A DNA stretch of 64,000 bases from JAHEDT01 sp963825615. GTDB lineage: Bacteria > Desulfobacterota > Desulfuromonadia > Desulfuromonadales > BM103. Of the stretch, positions 8,403-16,814 are shown in pieces. The DNA lies in assembly GCA_963825615.1 (NCBI GenBank), contig CAWGTV010000001.1, positions 310,001 through 374,000 of the forward strand, in the 5' to 3' direction. Positions within the stretch are counted from its first letter, which is position 1, and each line of letters begins with the position of its first letter. The notes under the pieces were generated by a model. It was not told the origin of the DNA, made no database searches, and was given only the letters and a program-made list of their open reading frames with translations. The position numbers and the translations under genes were made by a program.

Positions 8403-9686
8403 TTATGAAAGGGTTCTGGCGTCAGTAATGACACCGGTAATCGCTGTGGCTGCCGCAGTGGACGGGCTCATCAGGTGCACCATACCACCCTTACCCATCC
8501 GGCCGTTGAAGTTACGATTGCTGGTCGAGGCACAGGCCTCGCCTTCTGCGAGCACACCGTTGCTCATACCGAGGCAGGCGCCACAGGTCGGGTTGGTGAC
8601 ACAGAACCCGGCATCCATGAATATCTGGATGATCCCTTCGTCGAGCGCTGCCTGAAAAATCTTTGGTGTTGCCGGAGACACGATGCCGCGCAAGGAATCG
8701 GCAATCTTGCGCCCCTTGAGAACTGCGGCCGCCTGACGCAAATCCTCGATCCGACCATTGGTACAGGTGCCGATATAGACCTGGTCGATCCTGGTTCCGG
8801 CCATTTCGCTGGCCGGCTTGACACAGTCAGGCTTGTAGCCGTAGGTCACCTGCGGGACCAGCCCGTTGACGTCGAAATCAAGGACCTTGTCGTAGCCGGC
8901 ATCAGCATCGGCACACCAGCGGCGGTATTCCTCGAGGGCTGCCTGCTTGCTGGTGAACTCTTTTTCGATAAACGGCCAGAGATAATCGACCGTAACCATG
9001 TCAGGCTGGCAGATGCCGCAGGTGCCACCGGCTTCAATGGCCATGTTGCAGAGCGTCATGCGTGCATCCATGCTCATCGCTTCGACCACCGGGCCGTGGA
9101 ATTCGATGACCCGGTCAGTGGCACCGTTGACACCGAGCTGGCCGATCACGTAGAGGATCACGTCCTTGGCGTAGACCCCGGGCGGCAGCTTTCCGGTCAG
9201 GTTGACACGGATGGTCTTCGGCTCACGGAAAGCACAGACACCCTTAAGGATGCCGACTTCGAGGTCGGTTGTGCCGACCCCGGCGGCGAAGGCGCCGAAA
9301 GCACCGTGGGTGCAGGTGTGCGAGTCACCCATAATGGCCGTGAAACCGGGACGGATGTAACCTTTTTCAGGGAAAAGCGCGTGGCAGACGCCGTTGCGGC
9401 CGACATCGAAAAAGTCCTTGATGTTGTGGCGGCGGGCCCAGTCGCGCAGAATCTTGGCCTGCAGGGCGGTCTTGCTGTCCTTGGCAGGAGTGACGTGATC
9501 GATCACGGCCTTGATCTTGGTATTATCATACACCCGGTCCTTACCTCGCCACTCAAGATCGGCAATGGCGACCGGCGTGGTAATTTCGTGGCACAACACC
9601 CGGTCCAGATCAAGGACCTTGGTGCCCGTGAAGGGTTCGTCGCGAAGATGTGCGGCAAAAATCTTTTCAGCTGTTGTCTGACCCAT
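8403..9686 (-). CDS. leuC: 3-isopropylmalate dehydratase large subunit
   Basis: This is an aconitase-family [4Fe-4S] dehydratase of 427 residues, again the shorter subfamily that pairs with a small LeuD. Cluster ligands are visible as the Cys in YIGTCTNGR (about 300) and the CxxC in NPTCGACLG. MGDSHTCTHGAFGAF near residue 120 is the substrate-binding region. It is preceded by a terminator that closes leuA, so leuCD may have its own promoter or depend on read-through. It is followed by leuD on the same strand. Confidence 0.95.
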   Translation of the reverse strand: MGQTTAEKIFAAHLRDEPFTGTKVLDLDRVLCHEITTPVAIADLEWRGKDRVYDNTKIKAVIDHVTPAKDSKTALQAKILRDWARRHNIKDFFDVGRNGVCHALFPEKGYIRPGFTAIMGDSHTCTHGAFGAFAAGVGTTDLEVGILKGVCAFREPKTIRVNLTGKLPPGVYAKDVILYVIGQLGVNGATDRVIEFHGPVVEAMSMDARMTLCNMAIEAGGTCGICQPDMVTVDYLWPFIEKEFTSKQAALEEYRRWCADADAGYDKVLDFDVNGLVPQVTYGYKPDCVKPASEMAGTRIDQVYIGTCTNGRIEDLRQAAAVLKGRKIADSLRGIVSPATPKIFQAALDEGIIQIFMDAGFCVTNPTCGACLGMSNGVLAEGEACASTSNRNFNGRMGKGGMVHLMSPSTAAATAITGVITDARTLS

Positions 9687-9730
9687 AATGACTCCTAAAA
9701 TAGCATTCGAAATATTTCGGGATCATAGCG

Positions 9731-9765
9731 AAAAAAGCGCCGGCAGGGAAGTCCTGTCGGCGCTT
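9731..9765 (-). terminator. Rho-independent terminator between leuA and leuC
   Basis: On the minus strand an 11-12 bp GC-rich stem (GCGCCGACAGG with CCTGCCGGCGC) is followed by six T. It starts only about 10 nt after the leuA stop. It would separate or attenuate leuCD from the T-box-controlled leuA transcript. Confidence 0.9.
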
Positions 9766-9775
9766 CTGACCCGAA

Positions 9776-11316
9776 TTAAATTTCCACCCTGGTCCGTTGC
9801 GACACATCCATCGCCTTATTCATGGCATTGATGTAAGCTTTGGCGCTGGCAACGATAATATCCGAGTGAGAGCCCTGCCCCAGCACTTCGTGCCCCTGAT
9901 ACTCGAGACGTACGGTACATTCGCCGAGGGCGTCGGTCCCGCCGGTGATGGAGCCGATCGAGAAATTGATCAGGCGAGGGTCCATCTTGACCAGCTTCCT
10001 GATCGCCTTGAAGGTCGCATCGACCGGACCATCTCCCATAACCGCAATCTTCTTCGACTTGCCGCGAACTTCGAGTTCGACGGTCGCGGTCGGTGCCGCG
10101 AAAGAACCGGAGGAGACGTTCATCTGCATGAGCTTGATAACCTCCGGCACGCGAATGATCTCATCGGCGACGATCGCATCGAGGTCCTCGTCGAAAATCT
10201 CTTTCTTCTTGTCGGCCAGCGCCTTGAAACGCACAAAGGCCTTTTCCATATCCTCCTTGGGCAGGTCATAACCGAGTTCATTGATCCTGGCGACGAAGGC
10301 GTGACGACCGGAGTGCTTGCCGAGGACCAGCTTGTTGGCGTTGAGACCGATCGACTCCGGTGTCATGATTTCGTAGGTTTCCTTGTCCATCATCACGCCA
10401 TGCTGGTGGATACCGGCCTCGTGGGCGAAGGCATTGGCGCCGACAATCGCCTTGTTCGGCTGCACGATGATCCCGGTGATAGTCGAGAGCAGGCGGCTCG
10501 CTGCGTAGATGTACTCGGTCTTGACGTTGTTCACGTAAGGCAGGATGTTGCGCCGCGTGCGCAAGGCCATGACCACCTCTTCAAGAGAGCAGTTGCCGGC
10601 GCGCTCGCCGATACCGTTGATAGTGCATTCGACCTGGCCGGCGCCGGCCTGGATCGCCGCCAGCGAGTTGGCCACGGCCAAACCGAGGTCGTTGTGGCAA
10701 TGCACCGAGACCACGGCCTTGTTGATATTCGGGACATTGTCCATCAGGTGCTTGATGATGTTGTGAAACTCGAAGGGAATCGCGTAACCGACCGTATCCG
10801 GGATATTGACCGTGGTGGCCCCGGCATCGATGACCGCCTCGACCATTTCAGCGAGAAAATCCAGGCGTGTGCGTACGGCGTCTTCACAGGAGAACTCGAC
10901 ATTGGGGGTGTAGGCGGCGGCATGCTTGACCGCCTTGATCGCCGTCTGCCATGACCTTGGACGGGGACATCTGCAGCTTGCGCTCCATGTGTATGTCGGA
11001 AGTCGCAATGAAAGTGTGGATCCGGCCACGCTCTCCGGCATACTTCAGGGCTTCCCAGGCCCGATCGATGTCCATGAAGTTAGCACGACAGAGGCCCGGC
11101 AATTTCAGGCCCCTTGATCGTCTGGGCTATTTTCTTGACCGCCTCGAAGTCGCCATCGGAGGCGATCGGGAAACCCGCTTCGATGACATCGACGTTCAGC
11201 TTCTCCAACTGGCTGGCGATGCGCAACTTCTCTTCGATGTTCATGCTGGCGCCGGGGGACTGCTCGCCATCACGCAAAGTGGTATCAAAAATTTTAATGG
11301 TCTTCATTTCGTTCAT
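9776..11316 (-). CDS. leuA: 2-isopropylmalate synthase (two apparent single-base insertions)
   Basis: LeuA condenses acetyl-CoA with 2-oxoisovalerate, the first committed step to leucine. ATG 11316 follows AGGAGG and begins MNEMKTIKIFDTTLRDGEQS, the HMGL-like metal and substrate motif. The frame breaks at 11095-11097, with an extra G in the coding strand after PEIAG. It breaks again at 10942-10943, with an extra G after SKVMAD. Correcting both gives 512 residues, the normal size. The order is catalytic TIM barrel, the HCHNDLGLAVANSLAA motif, and a C-terminal leucine-binding regulatory domain. Between the breaks the third frame carries a clean stretch (LCRANFMDIDRAWEALKYA). A T-box precedes it and a terminator follows. 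Confidence 0.9.
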
Positions 11317-11480
11317 TATGGCCTCCTCTGCCAATGCGATTGTATAACTCTTACGGGGTTCGGTTCGATGGCACCCCGTTCCTTCAGCCTGCAACGGTTC
11401 AAGCACAACTCTAGGTCGCCTAGGTCGGATTCCACAAAACCACCCCCTTTCTACAGATTCGTGATACTGGCCAAAAATAA

Positions 11481-11725
11481 AAAACTCCCGCCCCGGTCAG
11501 GGGCGAGAGCTAAGCTTCGCGGTACCACCCTGTTTGGCTTCGCTGCTACGAAGCCCTTAATTGGCCGTTTACGCAGGCTCACGACGGAAATTACTCGGGG
11601 CCATCCCCTTTGACGTCCGCAGCTCCAAGGCCAGTTCGGGTCCTGTCTGTACCGGTTCGCAGCACCACCGGCTCTCTGTGACAGCGTCAGACCTTACTCT
11701 TCCTCTTCAGCGCTTTTCAAAATCT
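11481..11725 (-). promoter_or_regulatory. T-box leader of leuA, probably leucine-specific
   Basis: On the minus strand the leader contains the hallmark T-box sequence AGGGTGGTACCGCG (about 11519-11532), which forms the antiterminator. A GC-rich terminator follows at 11481-11512 (CTCTCGCCCC paired with GGGGCGGGAG, then six T). Upstream, stem I features are visible: GAAGAGGAAGAGTA, an AGAGAGCCGGTGG...GAACCGG distal region, and GAACTGGCC, whose CTG (11632-11634) fits a leucine specifier codon. Uncharged tRNA-Leu would stabilise the antiterminator and allow leuA transcription. The specifier assignment is by alignment to the known architecture. About 165 nt separate the terminator from the leuA ATG. 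Confidence 0.92.
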
Positions 11726-11731
11726 TTCAAC

Positions 11732-11761
11732 TATAAAACAGTAAAGCCGCTTCGTTGTCAA
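11732..11761 (-). promoter_or_regulatory. Candidate promoter of the leuA T-box transcript
   Basis: A perfect TTGACA (11756-11761) is followed after about 18 nt by an AT-rich TTTATA-type -10, just before T-box stem I. It lies in the 20 nt or so downstream of the pssA stop, so leuA is transcribed separately from the ilv-psd-pssA unit. Confidence 0.65.
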
Positions 11762-11780
11762 GATATCCGATGATTTTTCT

Positions 11781-12581
11781 CTACAACGCATCCGATTCAT
11801 CGGCAGCCGGTTCGTCCTGACTTGGCCCCACTGGCTCCAGCGGCTTCTTGCGGAAATATTTCAGGAGCGTCACGATCGGCCCGGACACCGTGTAGATCGA
11901 CGCTATGCTGAAGAGCATGATTTCCGGCTGTGCAACTATGACAATGATGAGAATAATCGCCAGGACCAGGAAGCCAAACGGCTGACGCTTGACCAGTTCG
12001 GGGTCCTTGAACGAGTTGTAACTGTGGTTGCTGACCATCAGATAGGCAAGGATATAAATAAGCAGAACCACCGAAACTTTTCTAATCGTTCCTTCCCCAC
12101 CCAGGTGATAAAAGAGCAGAACACAGGACGCAACCATACCGGCGGCCGCAGGGATCGGCAGGCCGACGAAGCGCCGCGACTCGACCGTATTGACCTGGAC
12201 ATTGAACCGCGCCAACCGCAAAGCACCGCAGACCACGTAGAGAAAAGCGGCCAGCCAGCCGAACTTGCCAAATGGTTTCAGGGCCCAGGAATACATCAGC
12301 AGGCCGGGAGCGACCCCGAAAGCGACGAGATCGGCCAAGGAATCGTACTCGACCCCGAAGCGACTGGTCGTTCCGGTGAGGCGGGCCACTTTACCGTCGA
12401 GGGCGTCAAACACCGCAGAAATCAGGATAAACCATGCCGCAAGGTCGTAATTGCCGTTCATCGTGGCAACAATTCCGTAGAAGCCTGCAAACAAGCTTCC
12501 GGTCGTCACCAGGTTCGGCAGGAGATAGACTCCCCGCTTCAGGCTTTCGCGTCGATCGTAGGAGCCCCCAAGTCGATTCAT
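11781..12581 (-). CDS. pssA: CDP-diacylglycerol-serine O-phosphatidyltransferase
   Basis: The enzyme makes phosphatidylserine from CDP-diacylglycerol and serine at the inner membrane. The 266-residue protein has about eight hydrophobic segments. The CDP-alcohol phosphatidyltransferase motif DALDGKVARL, followed by FGVEYDSLADLV, lies near residue 65-85 and supplies the D-G-A-R-G-D-D residues. The start overlaps the psd stop by 4 nt, so the two consecutive steps to phosphatidylethanolamine are coupled. The C-terminus is a short acidic hydrophilic tail. Confidence 0.93.
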   Translation of the reverse strand: MNRLGGSYDRRESLKRGVYLLPNLVTTGSLFAGFYGIVATMNGNYDLAAWFILISAVFDALDGKVARLTGTTSRFGVEYDSLADLVAFGVAPGLLMYSWALKPFGKFGWLAAFLYVVCGALRLARFNVQVNTVESRRFVGLPIPAAAGMVASCVLLFYHLGGEGTIRKVSVVLLIYILAYLMVSNHSYNSFKDPELVKRQPFGFLVLAIILIIVIVAQPEIMLFSIASIYTVSGPIVTLLKYFRKKPLEPVGPSQDEPAADESDAL

Positions 12582-13231
12582 TGCAGATAGCCCAAGATGG
12601 TTTCACCGGCGACGGTCTTGTCGCCCAGTCGTACCGAGACTTCAGCCCCATCGGGTAAGTAGAGGTCGACCCGCGACCCAAAGCGAATCAGCCCATACCG
12701 CCGGCCTCTCACCAGCATGTCACCCGTATCGGGGTAGGAGATAATCCGACGGGCAACCAGTCCGGCAATCTGCACGCAGAGTAATTTCACGCCTGAAGCT
12801 GTTTCCAGCAGTAGACCTGACTGTTCGTTTTCCATGCTGGCCTTGTCCAGGGAGGCGTTGAGGAAACTCCCCTGGTTGTAAAATTGGTCGACCACCTTGC
12901 AGTTGATCGGCACCCTGTTGACATGAACATTGAACACATTCATGAAAATACTGATCTTGGTAACGTCCTGGCCACCGAAATAGCGCTCCTCGGGGACCTT
13001 GCCGACAAAGATGACCTTACCGTCCGCCGGAGCCACAATGGCATCGTCCCCTTCCGGGGGAAAGCGCTCCGGGTTGCGGAAGAAATAGATGGTAAAGAAA
13101 GTCAGACCGAGGCTGATCGTCGCCAGGCAGTTCCAATCCACTGCTGCGAAGAAGAGCGAAACAAAGGCAAACAGCGCGATGAAGGGGTAACCTTCAACGG
13201 CTACCGGCTGATGCTGATTTTTCATGGGCAT
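12578..13231 (-). CDS. psd: Phosphatidylserine decarboxylase
   Basis: This is a pyruvoyl-dependent decarboxylase that makes phosphatidylethanolamine. It is of the short type (about 217 residues). Two N-terminal hydrophobic segments precede FRNPERFPP, VAPADGKV and NVFNVHVNRVPI. The C-terminal RFGSRVD contains the Gly-Ser self-cleavage site that generates the pyruvoyl group. The start is uncertain: 13231 and a Met two codons later are both plausible, with only a weak ribosome site (AGGCAA). It follows ilvC by about 55 nt and overlaps pssA by 4 nt. Confidence 0.92.
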   Translation of the reverse strand: MPMKNQHQPVAVEGYPFIALFAFVSLFFAAVDWNCLATISLGLTFFTIYFFRNPERFPPEGDDAIVAPADGKVIFVGKVPEERYFGGQDVTKISIFMNVFNVHVNRVPINCKVVDQFYNQGSFLNASLDKASMENEQSGLLLETASGVKLLCVQIAGLVARRIISYPDTGDMLVRGRRYGLIRFGSRVDLYLPDGAEVSVRLGDKTVAGETILGYLQ

Positions 13232-13286
13232 ACGTTGCCTGTCAAGAAAGCCGGCGGGAGTGCAAAGCCCGCCTCCGGTCAATAAA

Positions 13287-14297
13287 TCAGTTCTTGCTCT
13301 TGTCGACGATTTTCTGAATCCAAGGCATCATGCTGCGCAGTTTCTCGCCGACCAGTTCGATCGGGTGAGCTGCATTGAGGCGGCGGCGCGCTGTCATCTC
13401 GGGATAGTTGGACATGCCTTCGAGAATGAAACGCTTGGCATACTCACCGTTTTGAATATTATTCAGGCACTCTTTCATCGCCTTGCGACTCTCTTCGTTG
13501 ATCACGCGCGGCCCGGTGACATACTCACCGTATTCAGCATTGTTGGAGATAGAATAGTTCATGTTGGCGATGCCGCCTTCATACATTAGATCGACAATCA
13601 GTTTGAGTTCGTGCAGACACTCGAAATAGGCCATTTCCGGGGCGTAGCCGGCATCCACCAGCGTTTCGAAGCCTGCTTTGACCAGCTCGACGGCGCCACC
13701 GCACAGAACGGCCTGTTCGCCGAACAGGTCGGTTTCGGTCTCATCTTTGAAGGTCGTCTCGATGATCCCGGTACGACCGCCGCCGATGGCACTGGCATAG
13801 GAAAGAGCCAGATTCTTGGCATTCCCTGAGGCATCCTGGAAGATGGCAATCAGATCGGGGATGCCACCGCCCTTGACGAACTCGGAACGGACCGTGTGCC
13901 CGGGAGCCTTCGGGGCGATCATGATCACGTCGAGGTCGGCGCGCGGAACAACCTGATTGTAATGAATGCTGAAACCATGGGCAAACGCCAGGGTCGCTCC
14001 CACTTTCAGGTTGGGTTCGATCTCGTCACGGTAAAGTTGTGACTGGAACTCGTCGGGAGTCAGGATCATGACCAGATCGGCAGCAGCGACCGCTTCATCG
14101 ACATTTTTGACCTGCAGGCCGGAATTCTTGGCTTTAACTGCGGACTTTGAGCTCTCGCGCAGAGCCACGGTGACGTCGACTCCCGAATCATTGAGATTGT
14201 TGGCGTGAGCGTGTCCCTGTGAGCCGTAACCGACGATGGTCACTTTCTTGCTTTTGATAAGAGAAAGATCAGCATCCTTATCATAATAAACTTTCAT
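13287..14297 (-). CDS. ilvC: Ketol-acid reductoisomerase
   Basis: IlvC converts acetolactate or acetohydroxybutyrate to dihydroxy acids with NADPH and Mg2+. The protein has 336 residues (class I). It shows the dinucleotide motif GYGSQGHAHANNL near residue 24 and the metal-binding helices with DLFGEQAVLCGG and ECLHELKLIVDLMYEGG. GGAGGAAATATCC before the ATG fixes the start. It lies downstream of ilvN and upstream of psd on the same strand. Confidence 0.97.
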   Translation of the reverse strand: MKVYYDKDADLSLIKSKKVTIVGYGSQGHAHANNLNDSGVDVTVALRESSKSAVKAKNSGLQVKNVDEAVAAADLVMILTPDEFQSQLYRDEIEPNLKVGATLAFAHGFSIHYNQVVPRADLDVIMIAPKAPGHTVRSEFVKGGGIPDLIAIFQDASGNAKNLALSYASAIGGGRTGIIETTFKDETETDLFGEQAVLCGGAVELVKAGFETLVDAGYAPEMAYFECLHELKLIVDLMYEGGIANMNYSISNNAEYGEYVTGPRVINEESRKAMKECLNNIQNGEYAKRFILEGMSNYPEMTARRRLNAAHPIELVGEKLRSMMPWIQKIVDKSKN

Positions 14298-14422
14298 GGA
14301 TATTTCCTCCTGCAGAGATTCTTAAGGTGCTTGTTAAAAGTTGACTATATATCACAAGATAACGGGCCATGCCAGAATTTTTCCGGACATGGCCCGCCGC
14401 AAACACAACACTCACTCCCCCT

Positions 14423-14917
14423 TTAGTTCCCTTTCCAGCCTTTCGGCCCTCTTCCGAGAACAACGGGTCCGGAGCGCACCAGTTCTTTGATCCCCATGGG
14501 GCGCAACAGATCGATGATGGCATTGACCTTGACCGGCGAACCGGTCACTTCGACGGTATAGCACTTTGGCGTGACATCGACCACCTTGCCGCGAAAAATA
14601 TCGCAGATCCGCAATATCTCGGCGCGTGTGGACTCTTCGGCTGTTACCTTGATCAGCGCCATTTCCCGTTCGATAAAATCTTCGTTGGTAAAGTCGATGA
14701 CCTTGATCGTATCGATCAGCTTGTTGAGTTGCTTGTTGACCTGCTCGATAATCCTGTCATCACCGCTGGTGACAATGGTCATGCGCGAAAGAGTCGGGTC
14801 GAGTGTCGGCGCGACCGACAGGCTCTCGATATTGAATCCCCGGCCGGAGAAGAGCCCGGCGATACGGGTCAGCACGCCGAACTCGTTTTCTACCAACACT
14901 GAAATCGTATGTCGCAT
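14423..14917 (-). CDS. ilvN: Acetolactate synthase small (regulatory) subunit
   Basis: This is the valine-sensing subunit of acetohydroxyacid synthase, with 164 residues. The N-terminal ACT domain begins RHTISVLVENEFGVLTRIAGLFSGRG. A second ACT-like half carries the CDIFRGKVVDVTPKCYTVEV region. The ATG at 14917 follows AGGAG. It is 92 nt downstream of ilvB and would be named ilvH in some schemes. A modest hairpin at about 14361-14397 follows it but lacks a clear U-run. Confidence 0.95.
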   Translation of the reverse strand: MRHTISVLVENEFGVLTRIAGLFSGRGFNIESLSVAPTLDPTLSRMTIVTSGDDRIIEQVNKQLNKLIDTIKVIDFTNEDFIEREMALIKVTAEESTRAEILRICDIFRGKVVDVTPKCYTVEVTGSPVKVNAIIDLLRPMGIKELVRSGPVVLGRGPKGWKGN

Positions 14918-15009
14918 CTTCAAAACTCCTGCAAGAATTATGAATCATTATCCGGGCTGACGCCCTTTTGATCATTGAATAATTGAATCGTTAGTTCTTC
15001 AGCAACGGC

Positions 15010-16710
15010 TCAAGCAGTCCTCAGCACCATCTCGTTGAGCCCAGCGCCGGCCGGTACCATCGGCATGACGTTTTCTTCCCGTGACACTTTGAACTCCATG
15101 ATCACCGGTCCGGGGGTCTCGAAGGCTTTCCTGATCACGTCTTCGACCTCATCGGGTTTGGAAGCCCGGAAACCGACGGCCCCGTAAGCCTCGGCCAGCT
15201 TGATGAAATCGATCGGCAGTTCCATGCAGGTCTGACTGTAGCGTTTGTCGAAGAACAGCTGCTGCCACTGGCGCACCATGCCGAGGAAGTTGTTGTTGAG
15301 GATGACGATCTTCACCGGCAGCCGGTACTGAACCAGGGTGGCCAGTTCCTGGGAGTTCATCTGGAACGAGCCGTCACCGGAGACGTCGATGACCTGGCGC
15401 TCGGGAAACGCCGCCTGAGCGCCGAGGGCCGCGGGCAAGCCGTAGCCCATTGTGCCAAGCCCTCCCGACGAGAGGAAGGTCCGCGGTTGGGTGAAATCGA
15501 AAAACTGGGCGGTCCACATCTGGTGCTGGCCGACCTCGGTGGTCACGATCGCATCATCGTCGGCGAGTTCACGCAGCTTCTCGATGACAAACTGCGGCTT
15601 GATCTCGGTTTTCGATGGTTTGTAGGTCATCGGCTGCTCTTTGCGCCAGGCGGCAATTTCTTCGTGCCAGGGTTTGAGCGCACTCTTCGCCTGTGCGACC
15701 TCATCTTTATGCTCGGCAATCTTTTTGTTCATTTTTTTCAGAACATCCAGCAGGTCACCGACGATCGGCAGATCGACCCGGACGTTCTTCTTGATCGAGG
15801 TGGGATCAACGTCAACGTGGATAATCTTGGCATGCGGTGCAAAGGTCGAAATTTTCCCCGTGACGCGGTCATCAAAACGGGCTCCGAGCGCGATCAGCAG
15901 GTCGGAATTGGTTACGGCCATGTTGGCATAGTAAGTCCCGTGCATGCCGAGCATCCCCAGCGACAAGGGGTGACGCGTCGGGAAGCTGGCCATCCCCATC
16001 AGGGTGGTCGTCACCGGGGCTTGCAGGGCCTCGGCAAGTTCCAGTAATTCAGCGTGGGCATCGGTGAGGGTCGCGCCACCACCAACGTAGAGCACCGGCT
16101 TCTTGGCCGCCAGCATCATCTTGACCGCTTTCTCGACCATGCGCACGTTGCCGCTGAAGGTTGGCTTGTAGCCGCGTAGTTCAACGGTGTCAGGATATTC
16201 GAACTTGGCCGTGGCGATCTGCACGTCCTTGGGCAGGTCGATGACCACCGGGCCGGGGCGTCCGGTGCGGGCGATATAGAAGGCCTGCTTGATGATCCGC
16301 GCCAGGTCGTTGATATCCTTGACCAGGTAACTGTGCTTGGTGATCGGCCGGGTAATGCCGATCAGGTCCGCCTCCTGGAAGGCGTCGTTACCGATCAGGC
16401 CGGTCGGCACCTGGCCGGTGATAACGACCATCGGGATCGAATCCATGTACGCTGTGGCGATCCCGGTAACGGTGTTGGTCGCGCCGGGACCGCTGGTGGC
16501 GATGGCCACGCCGACCTTGCCGGTCGCGCGGGCATAGCCGTCGGCGGCATGCACGGCCGCCTGTTCGTGGCGTGTCAGAATGTGTTTGATGGAAGAGCCC
16601 ATGAGATCATCATAAATATTGATGACCGTCCCACCCGGATAACCAAAAATCGTATTCACACCTTCAAGGGCAAGACTCTCCAAGAGAATTTTCGAACCAG
16701 TCAGTTTCAC
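15010..16710 (-). CDS. ilvB: Acetolactate synthase large (catalytic) subunit
   Basis: This ThDP- and FAD-dependent enzyme condenses two pyruvates, or pyruvate with 2-oxobutyrate. The catalytic Glu lies in RHEQAAVHAADGYARATG, and the ThDP/Mg2+ motif is GDGSFQMNSQELATL. I prefer the GTG start at 16710 (MKLTGSKILLE, 566 residues). GGAGG sits 5 nt before it, whereas the in-frame ATG at 16722 lies within that ribosome site. ilvN follows, and ilvD lies 104 nt upstream. Confidence 0.95.
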   Translation of the reverse strand: MKLTGSKILLESLALEGVNTIFGYPGGTVINIYDDLMGSSIKHILTRHEQAAVHAADGYARATGKVGVAIATSGPGATNTVTGIATAYMDSIPMVVITGQVPTGLIGNDAFQEADLIGITRPITKHSYLVKDINDLARIIKQAFYIARTGRPGPVVIDLPKDVQIATAKFEYPDTVELRGYKPTFSGNVRMVEKAVKMMLAAKKPVLYVGGGATLTDAHAELLELAEALQAPVTTTLMGMASFPTRHPLSLGMLGMHGTYYANMAVTNSDLLIALGARFDDRVTGKISTFAPHAKIIHVDVDPTSIKKNVRVDLPIVGDLLDVLKKMNKKIAEHKDEVAQAKSALKPWHEEIAAWRKEQPMTYKPSKTEIKPQFVIEKLRELADDDAIVTTEVGQHQMWTAQFFDFTQPRTFLSSGGLGTMGYGLPAALGAQAAFPERQVIDVSGDGSFQMNSQELATLVQYRLPVKIVILNNNFLGMVRQWQQLFFDKRYSQTCMELPIDFIKLAEAYGAVGFRASKPDEVEDVIRKAFETPGPVIMEFKVSREENVMPMVPAGAGLNEMVLRTA

Positions 16711-16814
16711 ATCTTCCTCCATAAAACGAATCGCGTTAGCGATCTAAGCTTTTATTAGTGAAATGCTAAATTTTCAATTGATTCATGATTCAAAATTCAA
16801 AAGAAAGAATTGCT

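Noticed and set aside
14361..14397. Hairpin after ilvN as a Rho-independent terminator
   Set aside because: The stem (CGGGCCATG/CATGGCCCG) is good but it has a large loop and no T tract on the minus strand. Read-through to ilvC is more likely, so it is mentioned only in the ilvN entry.
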